Shown piece after piece: positions 8,423 to 16,792 of a stretch of DNA of 64,000 nucleotides. Both the position numbers and the translations under genes were made by a program. The number at the start of each line of letters is the position of its first letter. The first letter of the stretch is position 1. The notes beneath the pieces are model-generated. The model was not told the origin of the DNA, ran no database searches, and saw only the letters and a program-made list of their open reading frames with translations. Source of the stretch: Fictibacillus terranigra (lineage in GTDB: Bacteria > Bacillota > Bacilli > Bacillales > Fictibacillaceae); assembly GCF_030412265.1 (NCBI RefSeq), contig NZ_JAUHLN010000001.1:496001-560000 (forward strand). The letters run 5' to 3'.

Positions 8423-9889
8423 ATGACGGTACAAACACAAGTGAAAACCTTTCTGAACTATGTGAACGGTGAATGGGTAGAAGCATCCACAAATGAGACG
8501 ATCCCTTGTATAAATCCAGCGAACAAATATGAAACGGTCGGCTACGTTCAAAAATCCGGCAAGGAAGATGTGGAACAGGCGGTATCTGCTGCTAAGAGAG
8601 CGCAAGTGGCCTGGAAGAAGCTTTCAGGTGCGGCAAGAGGCGAATACTTGTATAAAGCAGCGAGCATCTTGGAAAGCCGGGCGGATGAGATCGCAGAAAC
8701 GATGACGAACGAGATGGGAAAAACGTTCGCTGAAGCAAAGGGAGAAACGTTGAGAGGCGTTGCAATCCTTCGCTATTATGCGGGAGAAGGGATGCGCAGG
8801 ACGGGTGACGTCATTCCTTCCACCGATAATGAAGCACTCATGTTTACGACGAGAGTGCCTCTCGGAGTCGTCGGGGTCATCTCACCATGGAATTTTCCAG
8901 TGGCGATTCCGATCTGGAAGATGGCACCCGGGCTTATTTATGGGAACACGATCGTGATTAAACCGGCACAAGAAGCGGCGGTTACTGCCGTTAAGGTCAT
9001 CGAATGCCTGGCTGAAGCGGGAATTCCTGCCGGAGTCGTAAACATGGTGACAGGCACCGGCTCTGTCGTCGGACAAGCGATCGTGGAGCACCCGGATGTG
9101 AATGGAATCACGTTCACTGGTTCGAACGCGACAGGAAAAGCGATCGGACAGGCAGCTCTCTCGCGGGGAGCCAAATATCAGCTGGAGATGGGCGGAAAGA
9201 ACCCGGTCATAATTGCCGCTGACGCGGATCTTGATCTTGCCGTGGATGGTACGATCAGCGGGGGGCTCCGTTCAACAGGGCAAAAGTGTACAGCGACGAG
9301 CAGGGTCATCATCCATGAGGATGTTTATGATGTCTTCAAAGAAAAACTGCTGGCTAAAGTCAGAGAGCTGAAGGTCGGTCCTGGACTCGACGGGGAAACG
9401 TGGATGGGCCCTTGTGCCAGCGAAAAGCAGCTGGAGACGGTGTTATCTTACATCGAAAAGGGACAGGCAGAAGGGGCCGCGCTCCTCTATGGCGGACGTC
9501 AGCTGACCGAGGATGTCGCAAAGGATGGTTTCTATGTGGAGCCAACGATCTTTGAAAATGTAGAGACAGGCATGGCCATCTCTCAGGAAGAAATCTTTGG
9601 ACCAGTACTTGCATTGATTAAAGTAAGTACGCTGGAAGAAGCGATCGAGCTGGCGAACGATGTGGAATACGGATTGAGTGCTTCGATCTACACGACCAAT
9701 ATCAGCCACATGCTCTCCTTTATCAATGATATGGATGCAGGACTTGTCAGGATTAATGCAGAAACAGCAGGTGTGGAGCTGCAGGCGCCGTTCGGCGGGA
9801 TGAAGCAGTCCAGCTCCCATTCCAGGGAACAGGGGCAGGCTGCCATCGAATTCTATACGTCGATCAAAACCGTTTTTGTCAAAGGATAA
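8423..9889 (+). CDS. Aldehyde dehydrogenase, likely 2-oxoglutarate semialdehyde dehydrogenase
   Basis: 488-residue NAD(P)-dependent aldehyde dehydrogenase with a full-length fold: [30 protein letters not shown], the general-base LEMGGKNP, the catalytic Cys in [11 protein letters not shown], and [13 protein letters not shown]. It follows AAAGGGAGAG. In Bacillus glucarate/galactarate loci a similar enzyme oxidises 2,5-dioxovalerate to 2-oxoglutarate, which fits the pentonate dehydratase at 5463. A palindromic repeat lies immediately downstream. Confidence 0.88.
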   Translation: MTVQTQVKTFLNYVNGEWVEASTNETIPCINPANKYETVGYVQKSGKEDVEQAVSAAKRAQVAWKKLSGAARGEYLYKAASILESRADEIAETMTNEMGKTFAEAKGETLRGVAILRYYAGEGMRRTGDVIPSTDNEALMFTTRVPLGVVGVISPWNFPVAIPIWKMAPGLIYGNTIVIKPAQEAAVTAVKVIECLAEAGIPAGVVNMVTGTGSVVGQAIVEHPDVNGITFTGSNATGKAIGQAALSRGAKYQLEMGGKNPVIIAADADLDLAVDGTISGGLRSTGQKCTATSRVIIHEDVYDVFKEKLLAKVRELKVGPGLDGETWMGPCASEKQLETVLSYIEKGQAEGAALLYGGRQLTEDVAKDGFYVEPTIFENVETGMAISQEEIFGPVLALIKVSTLEEAIELANDVEYGLSASIYTTNISHMLSFINDMDAGLVRINAETAGVELQAPFGGMKQSSSHSREQGQAAIEFYTSIKTVFVKG

Positions 9890-9896
9890 TAAAGAT

Positions 9897-9937
9897 GAGG
9901 ATTACATGATGGTGCCAGGCACCGTCATGTAATCCTC
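9897..9937. repeat. GGTGCC(A)GGCACC palindrome, single-core form
   Basis: 41-base near-perfect palindrome centred on GGTGCCAGGCACC (9911-9923), with arms GAGGATTACATGA and TCATGTAATCCTC. It lies 8 bases after the aldehyde dehydrogenase gene and can fold as a strong hairpin, perhaps ending or stabilising that transcript. The core is shared with eight other copies in the window but the arms are specific to this site. Confidence 0.9.
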
Positions 9938-9964
9938 CTATTTCATTTAAAAAGGAGATGTCAT

Positions 9965-10855
9965 ATGAAAACGCTGACGTTTAAAAAAGATGGAAAATGG
10001 GCGCTTGGTGTAAAAACCGAGCGGGGTGTTCTGGATGTAAAGGAAGCTGTCCATCTATTGATGGCCGATGCTGAGGGGATTCCAGAAACCGTGGATGAAC
10101 TGATTTTAAAGGGACAAAAGGGCAAGGAAGCTCTTCAACGACTGGCAGATACAGAAATCGCGTCGGATGACGTGTTTTACCGTGAGGATTCACTTACTCT
10201 CGGACCATGTGTGGTTTCTCCGCAAAAAATAATCTGTGTGGGTTTAAACTACAAAAAGCATGCGGAAGAGTCGAACATGGCATTGCCGGAAACACCGATT
10301 TTATTCAGCAAGTTCACCAATACCCTCGCGGGACACCTGCAAGAGGTCAGATTACCGGAGCGTTCCCTGCAAGTGGATTACGAAGTGGAGTTAGGGCTGG
10401 TGATCGGGAAGACGGCCCGCAATGTGGAAGTTGCAGAAGCAAGAAATTATGTTTATGGGTATTGTACGGCCAACGATCTCTCGGCAAGGGATCTTCAATT
10501 TAAAACCGGGCAATGGCTGCTCGGTAAAACGTGTGACGGTTTCAGTCCGGCCGGGCCTTACCTAGTGAGTGACGATGAGATAGAAGATCCGAACCGCTTG
10601 CCGCTGAAGACTGTCTTAAACGGATCTGTCCGCCAAGATTCCAATACATCGGATATGATTTTTTCCTGTGAGGAGATCATCAGCTATATCTCACAGCATA
10701 TGACTCTCTATCCCGGTGATCTTATTTTAACCGGTACCCCTGAAGGTGTGATCATGGGTGAGCCTGAGGGCGAGAGGAATTGGCTCAAGGACGGAGATGA
10801 AGTGACGGTAGAAGTAGAAGGCCTTGGTCAATTAACGACGATTATGAGAAAATAA
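9965..10855 (+). CDS. Fumarylacetoacetate hydrolase family protein
   Basis: 296 residues behind AAAAGGAGATG. A small N-terminal domain precedes the canonical FAH domain: GLNYKKHAEES, PETPILFSKF, DYEVELGLVIGK, YCTANDLSARDLQ, GKTCDGFSPAGPYLV and LTGTPEGVIMG. The acidic metal-binding residues are present. It is distinct from the FAH protein at 5463 and closer to the general acylpyruvase/2-keto acid hydrolase group. Position at the end of the sugar-acid run suggests a keto-deoxy acid dehydratase or hydrolase; the substrate is unknown. Confidence 0.85.
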   Translation: MKTLTFKKDGKWALGVKTERGVLDVKEAVHLLMADAEGIPETVDELILKGQKGKEALQRLADTEIASDDVFYREDSLTLGPCVVSPQKIICVGLNYKKHAEESNMALPETPILFSKFTNTLAGHLQEVRLPERSLQVDYEVELGLVIGKTARNVEVAEARNYVYGYCTANDLSARDLQFKTGQWLLGKTCDGFSPAGPYLVSDDEIEDPNRLPLKTVLNGSVRQDSNTSDMIFSCEEIISYISQHMTLYPGDLILTGTPEGVIMGEPEGERNWLKDGDEVTVEVEGLGQLTTIMRK

Positions 10856-10879
10856 ACAAAAAGAGAATAGGAGATACAT

Positions 10880-11506
10880 ATGGAGTTTACGACCGTCTTA
10901 ATCATGGCATTGCTGCTCGGACTGAAGCATGCCCTTGATCCGGACCACATTGTGGCGGTGACGACAATCGTCAGCCAAAAGAAAAAAGCCCGGTTTTCCG
11001 CTCTTGTCGGGGCCTGGTGGGGAGTCGGGCATATGACGACAATCGTCTTGATCGGCAGCGCTATTATTTATTTCAACCTGCTCATCTCTCATTCCGTGGA
11101 AAAACTCCTTGAAGGCATTGTCGGTGCCATGATCATTTACCTCGGTGTAAAAGCATCTTACTCCCTGAGCACAGAAAAAAAGCAGGAGCACGCCGCAGAT
11201 CGTGACAAAAACGGCTGGATGCTGAGACCGCTGATTGTCGGTTTACTGCATGGCCTCGCAGGCAGTACCGGTGTGGCTTATTTATTCCTCAGCACGATCG
11301 ATGACAAGTATATGGGCTTATTATATCTGCTTGTCTTTGGTGCAGGAACCCTTCTGAGCATGGTACTCGCTACCATTCTGATCGGCATGCCTTATTCCTG
11401 GGCTTCGGATCATAAGAGGCTTAACCTTTTATTAACACGAAGCACCGGTATTCTGAGCGTCATCTTTGGAATCTATTATCTTTGTGAGATCCTGTTCCTT
11501 TCCTGA
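10880..11506 (+). CDS. NicO/UreH-type nickel transporter family protein
   Basis: 208-residue membrane protein with about six hydrophobic segments. The metal-transport signature HALDPDH is in the first helix (GLKHALDPDHIVAV) and a second histidine-containing helix has GLLHGLAGSTGVAYLF, as in UreH/NicO nickel or cobalt permeases. It faces a LarC2-like nickel protein across a shared terminator, supporting nickel as the metal. Confidence 0.82.
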   Translation: MEFTTVLIMALLLGLKHALDPDHIVAVTTIVSQKKKARFSALVGAWWGVGHMTTIVLIGSAIIYFNLLISHSVEKLLEGIVGAMIIYLGVKASYSLSTEKKQEHAADRDKNGWMLRPLIVGLLHGLAGSTGVAYLFLSTIDDKYMGLLYLLVFGAGTLLSMVLATILIGMPYSWASDHKRLNLLLTRSTGILSVIFGIYYLCEILFLS

Positions 11507-11524
11507 AAGGACAGGGTCTTTTTA
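11488..11524. terminator. Bidirectional terminator
   Basis: Hairpin GATCCTGT-TCCTTTC / GAAAGGA-ACAGGGTC followed by a T run, between the convergent nickel-transporter and LarC2-like genes. Confidence 0.8.
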
Positions 11525-12004
11525 TTTATAATGGCTGATGGCCATGTTTTTTGCCTCGTCATAAATCGTTTGAAGCGGGAGATTATGCCTCTCGGCCAAA
11601 GCCCTGCAGTCCTCAAATTCCGGTGAAAACTTAATCTTTTTTCCCTGATAGATTCCAATCTTGACTGAAACCTCGCCCCACGCTGTTTTTGCTATGTAGA
11701 ATTCCCTTCCGAGACGGTGACAGGAAACAGGAAAAAAGCGAAGGCCGAAACTGGTCGTTTCTTTGAAAATAATCTCTTCGAGTTCCGGCTGTCTGAGGGG
11801 AGTAGTAAGAACAGACAGTTTATAAGCTGGACGATTCTTTTTCATATAGATGGAAGTGTAATACACATCATTGGCACCCGCAGACAGCAGCTGGTCCATC
11901 GTAAAGCCAAGCACTTCACTGCTGCAGTCATCAAGGTTCACTTCAATCATAATCATCTCGTGATCAAGCTGTTCACGAGCGTGCCGGGATGAAAAATCAG
12001 TCAT
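11522..12004 (-). CDS. Stand-alone LarC2-like protein (nickel-pincer cofactor, LarC C-terminal domain)
   Basis: 160 residues. Matches the C-terminal half of LarC (former DUF111), the CTP-dependent nickel-inserting enzyme of nickel-pincer nucleotide synthesis: IEVNLDDCSSEVLGFTMDQLLSAGANDVYYTSIYMKKNRPAYKLSVL, then ETTSFGLRFFPV and FSPEFEDCRALAERHNLPL. The usual N-terminal LarC1 part, which in some lactobacilli is joined by a programmed frameshift, is absent nearby: upstream sequence is intergenic. The convergent nickel transporter supports a nickel role. Confidence 0.8.
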   Translation of the reverse strand: MTDFSSRHAREQLDHEMIMIEVNLDDCSSEVLGFTMDQLLSAGANDVYYTSIYMKKNRPAYKLSVLTTPLRQPELEEIIFKETTSFGLRFFPVSCHRLGREFYIAKTAWGEVSVKIGIYQGKKIKFSPEFEDCRALAERHNLPLQTIYDEAKNMAISHYK

Positions 12005-12051
12005 GTGGAAGGACTCCTTTTCTCTAAGTAATGTTGTTTACATTATACCAA

Positions 12052-12067
12052 TTAAACACACGTTTAA
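12052..12067. promoter_or_regulatory. Palindrome TTAAAC-N4-GTTTAA, copy 1
   Basis: TTAAAC ACAC GTTTAA in the divergent promoter region between the LarC2-like gene and kynA. One of four intergenic perfect copies in the window; it looks like an operator, for example of a TetR-family protein, but the regulator is unknown. Confidence 0.55.
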
Positions 12068-12151
12068 GAAAAAAGCTTGTGGTCATCCTCTTTAGTGTTG
12101 AGGTATGATGATAAGAGATCGACTGGAAGCGTTAACATGGAGGGGATTTTG

Positions 12152-13009
12152 ATGCTGAACAACAATGGCCAGCAAGACGTGAATGCAACGAGTTCGGAGA
12201 CCAATATCCATACGGATTTTAAAAATAGTATGACCTACGGTGAGTATTTACAGCTGGATAAAATTTTATCAGCGCAGCGCCGGCTTTCCGGCCATCATGA
12301 CGAGGTGCTGTTCATCGTTATCCACCAGGTGAGTGAGCTGTGGATGAAACTCATTCTTCACGAACTGCATTCAGCGATTGAATCGATCACGAACGACGAC
12401 TTGTCCAGTGCGTTCAAAAAGCTGGCGAGGGTGTCAAAAACGCAGTCACAGATCATTCAGGCGTGGGATGTACTGTCCACGATGACGCCTTCCGAATACA
12501 TGGAGTTTCGGGATTCGCTCGGACAGGCGTCCGGGTTCCAGTCTTACCAGTACCGAATGATCGAGTTTGCGCTCGGTTATAAGACGCCGCATGTATTGAA
12601 AATCTATGAGAAAGATCCTGAACTATTAGTAGAGTTGAAGAAGGCTTATGAAGCGCCAAGCCTCTATGATGCGGCCATCCGTGCATTGAACAAGGCCGGT
12701 TTGGCAATCGATGAAGAAGTGCTCAACCGTGACGTGAAGCGCACGTATCAAGAGAATGATTCGGTTCGCCAAGCGTGGACCACGGTCTACCGTTATCCAA
12801 ACCAATATTGGGATCTGTATGAGCTCGCTGAGAAACTCGTAGATATTGAAGACTGGCTTCAGCAATGGCGCTTCCGCCATATGAAGACGGTTGAGAGAAT
12901 CATAGGGTTCAAGATGGGGACTGGGGGTTCCTCTGGTGTCGGTTATTTGAAGAAAGTGCTCGACCAAAGGTTTTTCCCGGAACTGTGGGATATTCGGACG
13001 ATATTATAA
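12152..13009 (+). CDS. kynA: Tryptophan 2,3-dioxygenase
   Basis: 285 residues; the ATG at 12152 follows GGAGGGG, making the longer in-frame extension unlikely. Haem enzyme opening the tryptophan indole ring to N-formylkynurenine. Signatures: [45 protein letters not shown], the haem-ligand region [14 protein letters not shown] and [12 protein letters not shown]. Unlike many bacilli, kynB and kynU are not next to it, so it stands alone here. Confidence 0.95.
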   Translation: MLNNNGQQDVNATSSETNIHTDFKNSMTYGEYLQLDKILSAQRRLSGHHDEVLFIVIHQVSELWMKLILHELHSAIESITNDDLSSAFKKLARVSKTQSQIIQAWDVLSTMTPSEYMEFRDSLGQASGFQSYQYRMIEFALGYKTPHVLKIYEKDPELLVELKKAYEAPSLYDAAIRALNKAGLAIDEEVLNRDVKRTYQENDSVRQAWTTVYRYPNQYWDLYELAEKLVDIEDWLQQWRFRHMKTVERIIGFKMGTGGSSGVGYLKKVLDQRFFPELWDIRTIL

Positions 13010-13192
13010 AAAGTAAGGGCCAAGGGGTGCGAAGTGACCATCTTGGTTTTTATTTTGGTCTTTATAGGTACATCTATCTATTAACTGATGATTTAAAATT
13101 AATATGAAAATAGTATATGTAGTCTATATTCTCGTTCCTCACGCTCTATTATACTTGCAATGTAACAATATTTTACAAAAGGGGGAAATTCA

Positions 13193-14836
13193 GTGAAAAA
13201 GAAGTATGTCATTCCAATGGTTTTAACCGCTTCACTTTTTGCATCTCCATTTGCGGCCTCTTCCGCATCTGCCATTGCCAGCACTGATTCAAAGCCTGTG
13301 TTCATTACTGAGGTAAAATCTCCGAAATTCAGCCACAAAAATGCAGCTAACGCCATTGCCTACTTACAGGAAAATAAATCAAAATTCGGTTTAAAGGATC
13401 CAAAAGGACATCTTAAAGAAAAGAAGGTGGAATCGGATAAGCTCGGAATGACGCATGTTCGTCTGCACCAATCCAAAAATGGTTTACCTGTTGAAGGTAC
13501 AGAAGTCATTGTCCACTATAGAAAGGACGGAAGTATTGCCAGTGTCACAGGCTATTACAATAATACGGCAGAGGAAGCCGAATTGGATACAACAGCAGCC
13601 ATCTCCTCGGGCAAAGCTTTAGAAATCGCGAAACGATCGGTAAAAGCTCCTGACTCAATTGACTACGAGCCGACGACTCAGCTCGTTGTTTATCCATACA
13701 ACGGAAAAATGCACACCGCCTATAAAGTAAACGTAAACTTTCTTGGTGAAAACCCGGGTAACTGGTTCGTTTTTGTCGATGCCAAAACAGGAAAAGTCAT
13801 CGATCAATATAATGGATTAATGCATGCAGACGAATTGAAGGCTTCCAAAGGCTCAGGGATCGGTGTAAAAGGAGCTCACCGTAATCTGCATATTTCCCAC
13901 CAAAATTTAAAGGATGGAAATGGAACAACCTTCTTCTTAAAAGACATATCTCATGATAATCTTGCAGGAATTTCAACGTATGATTTTAAAAATCAGTGGC
14001 GTTCGGCTGAAGTGAACCTCCCAGGCGTGCTGTTTGCCAACAAAAGTGCTTCGTACAAGAGTGACTATGACCGTGCAGCCGTTGACGCCCATTACAACTC
14101 CGAGGAAGTATACCACTATTATAAAGATGAGCATGGACGCAACTCCATTGATGGTAAAGGGATGGAGATCATCTCATCTGTCCATTATGGCGTGGACTAT
14201 AACAACGCGTTCTGGAACGGCGAGCAGATGACCTATGGAGACGGGGACGGCACGTTCTTTATTCCTCTGTCTGCGGCACTCGATGTTGCAGGGCACGAAA
14301 TGACCCATGGAGTAACCACCCATTCTGCCGGCCTCCTGTACCGTAACGAATCCGGGGCGCTAAATGAAGCGTTCTCCGACATTTTCGGTGCCTTGATCGA
14401 TTCAGATGACTGGGAAGTAGGCGAGGATGCGATGGCACAGGAAGCAGTGGAAAGCGGACGGCCATCTCTCAGAAGCTTAAGCCAGCCGGACAAGTACCCG
14501 GTGAATGCCGCCTATGTCCCATATGGCAACGGAAAAGGGATGTATCCAAAACACATGGACGAGTTCTACAAGCTGCCTCTCAGTCTTGATAACGGCGGTG
14601 TTCATATTAACTCCTCTATTATCAACCACGCAGCCTACCTGACTGGTGTTCAGATCGGCAAAGAGAAACTCGGAAAAATCTACTACCGCGCGTTAACCAC
14701 TTATCTAACGCCAACCTCCAACTTTAAAGACGCACGCAGAGCGCTCATTCAATCAGCAGTGGATCTGTATGGTACAGGAAGTGAAGAGACTGACGCAACA
14801 GAAGATGGATTAAATAAGGTAGGAATTACGGAATAA
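13193..14836 (+). CDS. Secreted neutral metalloprotease (bacillolysin/thermolysin, M4)
   Basis: 547-residue preproenzyme. Signal peptide about residues 1-27 (KKKYVIPMVLTASLFASPF, cleavage after SASA); FTP and PepSY pro-domains follow (KSKFGLKDP, LVVYPYNGKMHTAYKV). The catalytic domain has the zinc motif HEMTH in VAGHEMTHGVTTHSAGL, the third ligand in GALNEAFSDIFG, and the later HINSSIINHAAYL with the transition-state His. Acts outside the cell as a general endopeptidase. Preceded by AAAAGGGGGAAATTC and followed by a strong terminator. Confidence 0.96.
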   Translation: MKKKYVIPMVLTASLFASPFAASSASAIASTDSKPVFITEVKSPKFSHKNAANAIAYLQENKSKFGLKDPKGHLKEKKVESDKLGMTHVRLHQSKNGLPVEGTEVIVHYRKDGSIASVTGYYNNTAEEAELDTTAAISSGKALEIAKRSVKAPDSIDYEPTTQLVVYPYNGKMHTAYKVNVNFLGENPGNWFVFVDAKTGKVIDQYNGLMHADELKASKGSGIGVKGAHRNLHISHQNLKDGNGTTFFLKDISHDNLAGISTYDFKNQWRSAEVNLPGVLFANKSASYKSDYDRAAVDAHYNSEEVYHYYKDEHGRNSIDGKGMEIISSVHYGVDYNNAFWNGEQMTYGDGDGTFFIPLSAALDVAGHEMTHGVTTHSAGLLYRNESGALNEAFSDIFGALIDSDDWEVGEDAMAQEAVESGRPSLRSLSQPDKYPVNAAYVPYGNGKGMYPKHMDEFYKLPLSLDNGGVHINSSIINHAAYLTGVQIGKEKLGKIYYRALTTYLTPTSNFKDARRALIQSAVDLYGTGSEETDATEDGLNKVGITE

Positions 14837-14849
14837 GTCGATTCAGGAG

Positions 14850-14889
14850 CACCTATGCCATCCCCGTAAGGGAAGCATAGGTGTTTTTC
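14850..14889 (+). terminator. Intrinsic terminator of the M4 protease gene
   Basis: CACCTATGC / GCATAGGTG stem followed by TTTTT. Confidence 0.85.
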
Positions 14890-14892
14890 TTA

Positions 14893-14908
14893 TTAAACAC
14901 TCGTTTAA
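14893..14908. promoter_or_regulatory. Palindrome TTAAAC-N4-GTTTAA, copy 2
   Basis: TTAAAC ACTC GTTTAA, overlapping the stop codon of the minus-strand pseudogene and downstream of the M4 protease terminator. Confidence 0.45.
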
Positions 14909-15310
14909 TGCTGTTTAAAAATCGCAGGATTCACATTGAAATGTCTGGACACAATTTTTTGGAAGACGGCGGACTCCCGTTTGATGTAAGGAAGGGAAGG
15001 AACAGGCTTAGGAACGCCGAAAATGGGTCCACTGACATTAATTGTGAAGCGTGAGGAACCGATGAAGCTTCCTGTCACACGGATTTGGTCAGCAATCAGC
15101 AGGATGGCGAGGCGCTGTCAATGACATCGATAAGAGTGGTGGCAGCCTGGCCGCTGCCAATGCCTTCTAATCGTGTACATCAGGTCAAGGGTCCTCCTAA
15201 AGAGGGACGAAATCCACCTGGTGTCACAAATACCCCGGTGATTGAAATTTGTCCAGTGAGAAGCAAGGCCGCTGTTGCCAGACTCAGCCCCCTCTGAAGG
15301 GCGGTTATAA
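14905..15310 (-). pseudogene. Decayed unrecognised gene with a duplicated motif
   Basis: Reading the minus strand from about 15310 to the stop at 14905-14907 gives protein-like sequence broken by an in-frame TGA (15180-15182) and a one-base frameshift near 15100. The first half contains LLLTGQISITGVFVTPGGF and LGGP; the second contains ILLIADQIRVTGSFIGSS, NVSGPIFGVP and a tail ending NVNPAIFKQH. The two halves look like copies of one short domain. I do not recognise the family. Confidence 0.55.
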
Positions 15311-15574
15311 CCTGTAAATCGCTATCAAGTTTATTCGCTGTTTTTCCATGACCTTGTTCCTGTCAGTGCACTTGTTAATCCGTCCATCTTTAAGTACGTA
15401 AAAAGAAATGTTCAGATTGTCGAAGCCGCATCCACATTTGGCCAAGGCATCACGGTAGCCGACTTTAGGGATCACCCGGTGATCAATCCAGGCCAAAATG
15501 ATTATTCTGTTATTGCCAATGACTTGGATTATGATGCATTTTTAAAGGATGTTTACACTGTTATCCGGTCTTAA
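15311..15574 (+). pseudogene. C-terminal remnant of an inosine-uridine nucleoside hydrolase-like gene
   Basis: Open frame without a start codon or ribosome-binding site, beginning right after a stop. It reads YSLFFHDLVPVSALVNPSIF, then NVQIVEAASTFGQGITVADF, and ends DLDYDAFLKDVYTVIRS. The HD motif before the hydrophobic VNPSIF segment, the GITVADFR block and the acidic tail match the last ~85 residues of nucleoside N-ribohydrolases (usually ~310 residues). The N-terminal two thirds are gone. Confidence 0.6.
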
Positions 15575-15873
15575 AATACGCCTGTTTACATAAAGTTCAC
15601 GTAATTTTAAGAGATGCTCAATCAATGCTTTACCAAATATTTAACTGTCTTAACATTGATCTGTTACTATTATCCTGACTTTATGCAAGCAGAAAATTTT
15701 CCTTATTCCTTAAACGGCATGGCCTTTTTAAGGATTAATTGTTCCATTCATTTACATCATAGGTAAAAATACCCTTTTTTACAATTCACTTTCTCTGATA
15801 TGATCATAGCGGATTTCAATTTTTATCCAATGATAGATTAAGAGACTATGAATGAAAGAGGGGAAAGGGCAAG
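15575..15873. other. AT-rich intergenic region before glpQ
   Basis: No coding sequence seen. It holds T-rich stretches and a possible minus-10 element TATGAT near 15799, likely the promoter region of glpQ. Confidence 0.4.
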
Positions 15874-16734
15874 ATGAAGGGAATCATGAGAACGATGGCA
15901 TTGTCTGCTGCATTGATTGGAATGGGATCGGGAGTGGTTACACAAGTGGAGGCGGCTGATCACAGAACGAAAGTCGTAGACGTGGCCCATCGAGGGGCTT
16001 CAGGCTATGCACCTGAACATACGATCACCTCTTATAAAATGGGTGAAAGGCTTCATGGAGATTACATTGAAATTGATCTGCAGATGACGAAGGACGGCAA
16101 GCTCATTGCGATGCATGATGAGACTGTAGACCGGACAACGGACGGAACGGGCCGAGTGAAAGATTTGACGCTGGAACAAATTAAGCAGCTTGACGCCGGT
16201 TCTTGGTTTAATGAAAAGTATCCGCAATATGCCAATGAAGATTATGCTGGCCTAAAGGTTCCGACGTTAGAAGAGATTTTTAAGCGGTTTGGCAACCATA
16301 GAAACTATTACATTGAAACAAAAGCGCCAGATATTTACCCGGGCATGGAGGAAGAGCTTCTTCGTCTTGTGGATAAATACAGAATCAATAAGCGCACTTT
16401 ATTGATTCAATCGTTCAGTAAGGAAAGCCTTCTGAGGGTAAAGGAACTGGATGCGTCGATCAAACTCGTCCAATTGCTGTCTTATAAAGAAGCAGCAGTC
16501 GCAACTGACGCTGAAATCGCCGCATGGAAAGAATATGCCGTTGGAATCGGGCCGAACTTTACGTATCTCGATCAAAACTATGTTCAAAAAGTAGTAAAAA
16601 GCGGGCTTCAGCTGCATCCGTACACGGTGAACGAAACCGCTGATATGAAGCGCCTGATCGACTGGGGTGTAACGGGCATGTTCACGAACTTCCCAGATCG
16701 GCTTCATCAATTGCTGAAGGAACAGAGAAAATAA
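15874..16734 (+). CDS. glpQ: Secreted glycerophosphodiester phosphodiesterase
   Basis: 286 residues with a signal peptide (to about residue 27, QVEAAD). GDPD signatures: VAHRGASGYAPEHTITSY, YIEIDLQMTKDGKLIAMHDE with metal-binding Glu/Asp and catalytic His, then VPTLEEIFKRFG, YYIETKAP and the C-terminal MKRLIDWGVTGMFTNFPD. Releases glycerol-3-phosphate from lipid-derived diesters or wall teichoic acid outside the cell. Start behind GAAAGAGGGGAAAGGG. Confidence 0.93.
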   Translation: MKGIMRTMALSAALIGMGSGVVTQVEAADHRTKVVDVAHRGASGYAPEHTITSYKMGERLHGDYIEIDLQMTKDGKLIAMHDETVDRTTDGTGRVKDLTLEQIKQLDAGSWFNEKYPQYANEDYAGLKVPTLEEIFKRFGNHRNYYIETKAPDIYPGMEEELLRLVDKYRINKRTLLIQSFSKESLLRVKELDASIKLVQLLSYKEAAVATDAEIAAWKEYAVGIGPNFTYLDQNYVQKVVKSGLQLHPYTVNETADMKRLIDWGVTGMFTNFPDRLHQLLKEQRK

Positions 16735-16744
16735 AAAAAGAATG

Positions 16745-16785
16745 AAAAAAGCCGCTCATGGGGGATGAGCGGCTTTTTCGCTGCA
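16745..16785. terminator. Bidirectional terminator
   Basis: AAAAAGCCGCTCAT / ATGAGCGGCTTTTT stem between the convergent glpQ and MFS genes; A run on one side and T run on the other serve both strands. Confidence 0.88.
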
Positions 16786-16792
16786 CCAGCCT

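Noticed and set aside
13099-13356. 85-residue minus-strand open frame over the M4 protease start
   Set aside because: Lies antisense to the signal-peptide region, no ribosome-binding site, and composition mirrors the real gene.
15085-15297. Plus-strand open frame of 70 residues
   Set aside because: It is antisense to the decayed minus-strand gene, which has much better protein character.
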